A stretch of 64,000 bases of DNA from Paracoccaceae bacterium. Lineage in GTDB: Bacteria; Pseudomonadota; Alphaproteobacteria; Rhodobacterales; Rhodobacteraceae. The notes beneath the pieces were generated by a model. The model was given only the letters and a program-made list of their open reading frames with translations. It was not told the DNA's origin and did no database searches. Shown here piece by piece: positions 59,361 to 64,000 of this stretch (position 1 is its first letter; every line of letters starts with the position of its first letter). The stretch covers positions 1-64,000 of the forward strand of contig JAIXSA010000054.1 of the NCBI GenBank assembly GCA_027484915.1. The letters are read 5' to 3'. Position numbers and translations under genes: made by a program.

Positions 59361-60128
59361 TCAGCGGCTTGCCTCGTGCTCCAACCGCTGGCGGGCGATG
59401 GATTCGTGCTTTTCGGCCCGCATCTGGTCGTGGAAGGCCGTTTCCACATAGGCCATGTGCGCGCCAACCGCCGCCCTTGCCGCGTCAGGGTCGCGCGCCT
59501 GGATCGCCGCGTTGATCGCCCGGTGCTGGTCCAGAAGCTGGTCGCGAGTGATCCGGTTCTTGAACATCATCTGGCGATTGTAGAAGACCCCCTGCCGCAG
59601 AAGGTCGAACATCGACCGTAGCATGTGCAGCATGATCACGTTGTGGCTGGCCTCGATGATGGCCATGTGAAACTCGGCATCCAACTGCGCCTCGTCCGAG
59701 GGGTCACGCTTCTGGTGCGCAACCTCCATCTTGCCGAAGATCGTGTCGATCAGCTTCAGGTCGGTTTCCGACCCGAAAGTCGCCGCCCGTTCCGCCGCCA
59801 ACCCCTCCATGTCGCGGCGGAAGCTGATGTAGTCGAAGACCGCCTCGTCATGCGTCGAGAAAAGCTGAGCCAGCGCGGGCGAGAAGGCGGAGCCAAGGAC
59901 ATCGGCGACGAAGACGCCGGACCCGGCACGGCTGACCAGCAGGCCGCGTTCGGCCAGATCGGCGATCGCTTCGCGCAGCGAGGGGCGCGAGACGTCCATC
60001 TTTTCGGCCAGGTCGCGTTCCGACGGCAAGCGCTCTCCGGGGCGCAAGATGCCGCGCAGGATCAGTTGCTCGATCTGGCGAACGACGGAATTGGACAGCT
60101 TTTCTGGCGTGACTTTCAGGAATGGCAT
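59361..60128 (-). CDS. GntR/FadR-type regulator (FCD domain)
   Basis: The 255-aa protein has an N-terminal winged helix (LRPGERLPSERDLAEKMDVSRPSLREAIADLAERGLLVSRAGSGVFV) and a helical FCD sensor domain with the metal-site residues in AEFHMAIIEASHN and LDQHRAINAAIQARDPDAARAAVGAHM. PdhR, LldR and GlcC belong here and sense organic acids such as pyruvate, lactate or glycolate. Its target genes are not adjacent. It lies 116 bases upstream of accA on the same strand. Confidence 0.9.
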   Translation of the reverse strand: MPFLKVTPEKLSNSVVRQIEQLILRGILRPGERLPSERDLAEKMDVSRPSLREAIADLAERGLLVSRAGSGVFVADVLGSAFSPALAQLFSTHDEAVFDYISFRRDMEGLAAERAATFGSETDLKLIDTIFGKMEVAHQKRDPSDEAQLDAEFHMAIIEASHNVIMLHMLRSMFDLLRQGVFYNRQMMFKNRITRDQLLDQHRAINAAIQARDPDAARAAVGAHMAYVETAFHDQMRAEKHESIARQRLEHEASR

Positions 60129-60232
60129 GGCGGACCCTGGCTATTGGTCCGGAAATATGACCGATTCTGCCGAAATCGCAAAGCAAAAGGGGCCCGCCGA
60201 AGCGGACCCCCCTCGAAACTGATGCGCGGCGA

Positions 60233-60889
60233 TCAGCGGGTCGGGCGGATGATGATCTCGACCCGGCGGTTCTGGGCGCGGCCCTCGGGCGTCAGGTTCG
60301 ACGCGATGGGCTGGTCTTCGCCGCGGCCATAGGCGGCGACGCGGCTGCCCGGCACGCCGCTTTCGCGCAGGACGCTGGCAACTGCCACGGCGCGGCGCTG
60401 CGACAGGTCCTGGTTGTAGGCTGCGCTGCCGGTGTTGTCGGTGTGACCGATCACCTCGATGCGGCTGTTGGGATAGCGCAGCAGGCTGGACGCCACGGTG
60501 TTCAGGTCGGCGCGCAGGTCCGGACGGACCGATGCGCTGTCGGTGGCGAACAACAGGTCCTGTGGCATGTTCACGATCAGGTATTCGCCGGTGTTGGTGA
60601 CCGAGATGTTCGAGTTCAGCGAGCCGCGCAGTTCGGCTGCCTGACGGTCAAGGTCTGCCCCGATCAGCGCACCGGTGCCCGCACCGAGCGCGCCGCCGAT
60701 GATCGCACCTTTCAGCTTGTCGTCGCCATCCGACACCGAGGCACCCGCCACTGCGCCGATCAGACCACCGATCACAGCGCCGTTGCGCTGACGGGCGTTC
60801 GGGTCATCGGGATAGGCACCGGGATCGACGCAGGCGGTCAGGGTCAGCGTGCCGGCCACGGCCAGGAACAGGGGGGTCTTCATAATCAT
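60233..60889 (-). CDS. OmpA-family lipoprotein with glycine zipper (YiaD-like)
   Basis: The 218-aa protein has a lipobox signal (TLTLTAC) and a glycine-zipper membrane segment (NGAVIGGLIGAVAGASV, GAIIGGALGAGTGALIG). A C-terminal OmpA domain follows (VIGHTDNTGSAAYNQDLSQRRAVAVASVL, GRAQNRRVEIII). It should anchor the outer membrane to peptidoglycan, like YiaD/Pal-type proteins. Two ATG codons (60889 and 60883) are possible. It differs clearly from the other two OmpA-type proteins in the window. Confidence 0.9.
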   Translation of the reverse strand: MIMKTPLFLAVAGTLTLTACVDPGAYPDDPNARQRNGAVIGGLIGAVAGASVSDGDDKLKGAIIGGALGAGTGALIGADLDRQAAELRGSLNSNISVTNTGEYLIVNMPQDLLFATDSASVRPDLRADLNTVASSLLRYPNSRIEVIGHTDNTGSAAYNQDLSQRRAVAVASVLRESGVPGSRVAAYGRGEDQPIASNLTPEGRAQNRRVEIIIRPTR

Positions 60890-61007
60890 GTTTGCTCTCG
60901 CCTCGATAGTTCGCCCATTGGTGGGCCTGTGCTCAGACCCGTGCCACAATACACCAACGGCGTCGATAGGATGCCGGTTCCCAACGACTTCGGCAGGGTT
61001 CCGCGCA

Positions 61008-61838
61008 TCACAAATCTGTGCGGGCGGCCTCCCAGGCCAGCATGGCGCGCTTGCGGGGCAGGCCCCAGTGATAGCCGCCAAGGCCGCCGTCGCGGCGCAG
61101 GGCCCGGTGGCAGGGGATCAAAAGGCTGATCGGGTTCCGCCCCACAGCAGTGCCGACCGCACGATGCGCCTGCGGATGGCCGATGGCCCCGGCGATGTCG
61201 GCATAAGTGGTGACATGGCCGGTCGGGATCGACAGCAATGCCTCCCAGACCTTGATCTGGAACGGGGCCCCGATCAGGTGCAACCCCGTCGCTTTCCGGC
61301 CCAGCGCCGCCTCGACCATCGGGCGCAGTGCCACCGGGTCCTCGACGTAAGTGGCCTTGGGCCAACGGCTGACCAGGTCCTCCAGCGCCGCCTCCGCGCC
61401 CATCTCGTCGGCAAAGCCCATGCCGCAGATGCCCTTGTCGGTGGCCATCACCAGCGCCGGACCGAAGGGGCTTTCGAACCAGCCCCAGCGGATCGTCAGC
61501 CCTTCGCCCCCCCGGGCATACTCACCCGGGCTCATCGCCTCCCAGGTCACGAACAGGTCATGCAACCGGCCCGTCCCCGACAACCCCGTCTCCAGCGCCG
61601 TCCCGAGCAATGTATGCCGCTCGTCCAACAACCTACGCGCATGGCCCAGCGTCAGGTACTGCTGATACCGCTTCGGGCTGACCCCCACCCACTGGCTGAA
61701 CAGCCGCTGGAAATGCGCCGGGCTCATGCTCATCCGCTGCGCCAGCGCCTCCAGCGTCAGCGCCGGGCCTTCGGCGTCGATCACCTGCAGCGCGCGGCCG
61801 ATCACCTGATAATGGTAGGACGGGGATTGGTCAGTCAT
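61008..61838 (-). CDS. AraC-type HTH fused to O6-methylguanine-DNA methyltransferase
   Basis: The 276-aa protein has residues about 10-105 as an AraC helix-turn-helix pair (LTLEALAQRMSMSPAHFQRLFSQWVGVSPKRYQQYLTL) and residues 170-276 as the alkyltransferase with the acceptor Cys in LLIPCHRALRRDGGLGGY. It is Ada without the N-terminal zinc/phosphotriester domain. It can take methyl groups from guanine O6 and may regulate repair genes. It is divergent from nth, another repair gene, with a palindromic repeat between. Confidence 0.92.
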   Translation of the reverse strand: MTDQSPSYHYQVIGRALQVIDAEGPALTLEALAQRMSMSPAHFQRLFSQWVGVSPKRYQQYLTLGHARRLLDERHTLLGTALETGLSGTGRLHDLFVTWEAMSPGEYARGGEGLTIRWGWFESPFGPALVMATDKGICGMGFADEMGAEAALEDLVSRWPKATYVEDPVALRPMVEAALGRKATGLHLIGAPFQIKVWEALLSIPTGHVTTYADIAGAIGHPQAHRAVGTAVGRNPISLLIPCHRALRRDGGLGGYHWGLPRKRAMLAWEAARTDL

Positions 61839-61855
61839 GTTGGGTCCTCGGGCGG

Positions 61856-61920
61856 CTCGTCGTGCGCCTTCGGCTTCTCCTCGCAAGAGCGGCCCCCGCG
61901 AGGAGTGACGAAGTGGCAGG
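61856..61920. repeat. Palindromic intergenic repeat, copy 4
   Basis: CTCGTCGTGCGCCTTCGGC, then TTCTCCTCGC, on the left is nearly the inverse of the copy-2 right arm. GCGAGGAGTGACGAAGTGG on the right is its partial inverted partner. It lies between the divergent AraC-OGT and nth genes, thus upstream of both. Confidence 0.65.
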
Positions 61921-62013
61921 CAGGCGTTTCCGAAGATGTAACGCCCCCATCCCTGGACCGCGACCCGTTTCCTGCGGCTTGTCGAACCGCGGCTTTCGTG
62001 CTGCATAGGCGGC

Positions 62014-62658
62014 ATGACCCCACAGCTCCCCTACGCCACGCTCCGCCAGATCTTCACCCGCTTTGCCGAGATCGAGCCCGAACCGAAGGGCGAGCTTGAA
62101 CACGTCAACGCCTTCACCCTTCTCGTGGCAGTCGCCCTCTCGGCCCAGGCTACGGACGTCGGTGTCAACAAGGCCACCCGCAAGCTGTTCCAGATCGCCG
62201 ACACGCCGGAAAAGATGCTGGCCCTGGGCGAGGACGGCCTGATCGAACACATCAAGACCATCGGCCTTTTCCGCAACAAGGCGAAGAACGTCATCAAGCT
62301 GTCGCGTCTTCTGATCGACAACTTCGGCGGCGAGGTCCCATCCTCCCGCGCGGCGCTGGTCACCTTGCCCGGTGTCGGACGGAAAACCGCGAACGTGGTC
62401 CTATCCATGTGGTTCCACCACCCAGCGCAGGCCGTCGACACCCACATCTTCCGCGTCGGCAACCGCACCGGCATCTGCCCCGGCAAGGACGAAACGCAGG
62501 TCGAACGCGCGATCGAGGACAATGTGCCGGTCGAATTCCAGGCCCATGCGCACCACTGGCTTATCCTGCATGGCCGGTATATCTGCGTCGCGCGCAAACC
62601 CAAATGTGGCATCTGCCCGATCCGGGACTGGTGCCTTTACCCGGAGAAGACCGCATGA
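62014..62658 (+). CDS. nth: Endonuclease III
   Basis: The 214-aa base-excision repair enzyme has the helix-hairpin-helix LPGVGRKTANVVLSMWFHH with catalytic Lys, the catalytic Asp in AVDTHIFRVGNR, and the 4Fe-4S cluster Cys in ICVARKPKCGICPIRDWC. It removes oxidised pyrimidines and cuts AP sites. The next gene overlaps its stop by four bases. Confidence 0.96.
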   Translation: MTPQLPYATLRQIFTRFAEIEPEPKGELEHVNAFTLLVAVALSAQATDVGVNKATRKLFQIADTPEKMLALGEDGLIEHIKTIGLFRNKAKNVIKLSRLLIDNFGGEVPSSRAALVTLPGVGRKTANVVLSMWFHHPAQAVDTHIFRVGNRTGICPGKDETQVERAIEDNVPVEFQAHAHHWLILHGRYICVARKPKCGICPIRDWCLYPEKTA

Positions 62659-63638
62659 AGTCCTATCAGGTCGTCGGCATCGGCAATGCCATCGTCGATG
62701 TGTTCTCCTCGGCCGATGACTCGTTCCTCGACCTGATGGGCATCCAGAAGGGCATCATGCAACTGGTGGAGCGGGAACGGGGCGAGCTTCTATATGGCGC
62801 GATGACCAACCGCCAGCAGGCCCCCGGCGGGTCGGTGGCGAACACCCTGGCGGGGCTGGGCAACCTGGGCCTGACGACGGCATTCATCGGCCGCGTCCAC
62901 GACGATGCGCTGGGCCGCTTCTACGCCCAGACGATGGCGAAGGAGGGCACCGATTTCGTCAACCCTCCGGTTCCGGGGGGAGAGCTTCCGACGTCCCGTT
63001 CGATGATCTTCGTCTCGCCCGATGGCGAGCGGTCGATGAACACCTATCTTGGGATTTCGTCGGAACTCGGCCCCGACGATGTGTCCGACAGCGTGGCTGG
63101 CAGTGCCGAGATCCTGTTCCTGGAAGGCTATCTCTACGACAAGCCAAAGGGCAAACAAGCGTTCGAGCGGGCCGTGGACCTTTGCCACAAGGCGGGCGGC
63201 AAGGCGGGAATCGCACTATCCGACCCGTTCTGCGTCGACCGCCACCGCGACAGTTTCCGCACCCTGGTCAAATCGCTCGACTACGTCATCGGCAACGAAC
63301 ACGAATGGTCGTCCCTGTACCAGACCGACCTTTCCGCCGCACTGGAGCAAGCCGCCCAGGACTCGGGCCTCGTCGTCTGCACCCGGTCCGGCCACGACGT
63401 GATCGTCGTCCGGGGCGACGAAGAAGCCGTGGTCCCGGTCAAGCGTGTGGTCCCTGTCGATGCCACCGGGGCGGGCGATCAGTTCGCCGCCGGCTTCTTG
63501 TACGGCCTTGCCACGGGCCAGTCGCTTGCCGTCTCGGGCCGCATGGGCTGCGTCGCTGCGGCCGAGGTCATCTCGCATTTCGGTGCGCGGCCCGAAACCG
63601 ACCTGAAGGCGCTTTTCCGCAAGGAAGGCCTGATCTAG
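62655..63638 (+). CDS. PfkB-family kinase, adenosine-kinase type
   Basis: The 327-aa sugar/nucleoside kinase has QAPGGSVANTLAGLGNLGL near residue 55 and the C-terminal anion-hole motif DATGAGDQFAAGFLYGL with its catalytic Asp. The sequence is of the group often called adenosine kinase in alphaproteobacteria; other PfkB sugars cannot be excluded. It is coupled to nth by ATGA overlap and converges with selD. Confidence 0.9.
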   Translation: MKSYQVVGIGNAIVDVFSSADDSFLDLMGIQKGIMQLVERERGELLYGAMTNRQQAPGGSVANTLAGLGNLGLTTAFIGRVHDDALGRFYAQTMAKEGTDFVNPPVPGGELPTSRSMIFVSPDGERSMNTYLGISSELGPDDVSDSVAGSAEILFLEGYLYDKPKGKQAFERAVDLCHKAGGKAGIALSDPFCVDRHRDSFRTLVKSLDYVIGNEHEWSSLYQTDLSAALEQAAQDSGLVVCTRSGHDVIVVRGDEEAVVPVKRVVPVDATGAGDQFAAGFLYGLATGQSLAVSGRMGCVAAAEVISHFGARPETDLKALFRKEGLI

Positions 63639-64000
63639 ACGACCGTCACCTGCGGCGTCCCGGGCACCACCTGACCTATCACCGCCGCCCGGTGCCCGGC
63701 TGCCTGCAACTGCGCGACCAGTCCCGCGGCCCGGTCCGCCGGAACCGACGCCAGAAGCCCGCCGCAGGTCTGGGGGTCCACCAGCAAATCGTCCCACAGG
63801 GGCGCGGGCGTGGTCAATCGCCAGCTTACGGCAGCAAGGTTGGCAGGCTGAAGTGACGATCCCACGCCGACCCGGCCCAGGTCCTGCGCGCCTGCCATGA
63901 CGGGAATCCAGTCCGCCTGCAGTCGCGCGGCCACACCCGAAGCCTCCAGCATTTCCAGAAGATGCCCGGCCAGACCGAAGCCGGTCACGTCGGTCATCGC
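63635..64000 (-). CDS. selD: Selenide, water dikinase SelD (C-terminal part)
   Basis: The frame runs out of the window on the right; about 120 C-terminal residues are visible. TDVTGFGLAGHLLEML and LVDPQTCGGLLASVP are hallmark SelD segments; the usual Ser of DPQTSGG is Cys here. SelD makes selenophosphate for selenocysteine and selenouridine tRNA, so the organism probably uses selenium. The N-terminal active site cannot be judged. The stop overlaps the convergent kinase stop. Confidence 0.9.
   Translation of the reverse strand, partial: AMTDVTGFGLAGHLLEMLEASGVAARLQADWIPVMAGAQDLGRVGVGSSLQPANLAAVSWRLTTPAPLWDDLLVDPQTCGGLLASVPADRAAGLVAQLQAAGHRAAVIGQVVPGTPQVTVV

Noticed and set aside
1..64000. CRISPR arrays, tRNA or rRNA genes, prophage
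   Set aside because: No regular short repeats with spacers, no tRNA T-loop and anticodon patterns, no rRNA signatures and no phage structural genes were found while reading both strands.

Overview
The window reads as chromosomal DNA of a high-GC alphaproteobacterium, most likely a member of the Rhodobacteraceae/Rhodobacterales. The evidence is the style of the housekeeping genes and their order (dnaX, ybaB/EbfC and recR together; folC next to accD; a zinc-ribbon protein divergent from ftsE-ftsX-plsC), an MbfA-type ferritin/VIT protein behind an Irr-like iron control element, a small-type SRP RNA, and a DUF6478-like protein. Genus cannot be decided from the sequence alone. There are no rRNA or tRNA genes, CRISPR arrays, complete insertion sequences or prophage genes.

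Layout. 1-7.1 kb is an envelope region of mostly unfamiliar genes: a rightward set (glycine-zipper protein, two tiny lipoproteins, a 920-aa Ala/Val-rich protein with a PilP/GspC-like C-terminus) converges on a leftward set of four exported proteins. It looks richer in A/T than what follows. 7.1-9 kb holds an orphan CphA/GshB-like ATP-grasp enzyme behind a potentially structured leader. 9-12 kb has a sugar-dehydrogenase-like SDR, a hydrolase with two tiny membrane proteins, an Lrp regulator and an Rrf2 regulator. 12.3-16.2 kb is a sulfate ABC-transport operon. 16.2-21.5 kb carries metabolic and transport genes (ornithine-cyclodeaminase-like, HAD, EamA, CAP protein, S-formylglutathione hydrolase, AEC carrier). 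21.9-25.4 kb is a Ser/Thr kinase, FHA protein and PP2C phosphatase signalling cassette. 25.4-28 kb covers a nitroreductase, mbfA, a small exported protein and a TetR regulator, with dense palindromes between them. 28-41 kb has folC, accD, a cytochrome b plus molybdoenzyme pair, map, a CinA-N/MoaB-like protein, OmpA-like and EF-hand proteins, LysR, FadH, an atypical M24 protein and the SRP RNA. 41-64 kb is mainly housekeeping: dnaX-ybaB-recR, rsmD, ilvD, ftsEX-plsC, accA with a guanidinium exporter, an OmpA-like lipoprotein, AraC-OGT and nth (DNA repair), a PfkB kinase, and the 3' part of selD at the edge.

Shared themes. Many genes overlap by four bases (ATGA/GTGA), giving tight translational coupling. 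Non-coding signals worth attention are a family of four related palindromic intergenic repeats (41.4, 49.9, 57.3 and 61.9 kb), twin TetR operators at 42.4 kb, an 18-position hairpin at 27.1 kb, and a hairpin that would mask the ilvD ribosome-binding site. No single complete, unmistakably new system stands out. The best candidates are the 4.4-7.1 kb exported-protein cluster, the kinase-FHA-phosphatase cassette without visible secretion genes, and the palindromic repeat family.
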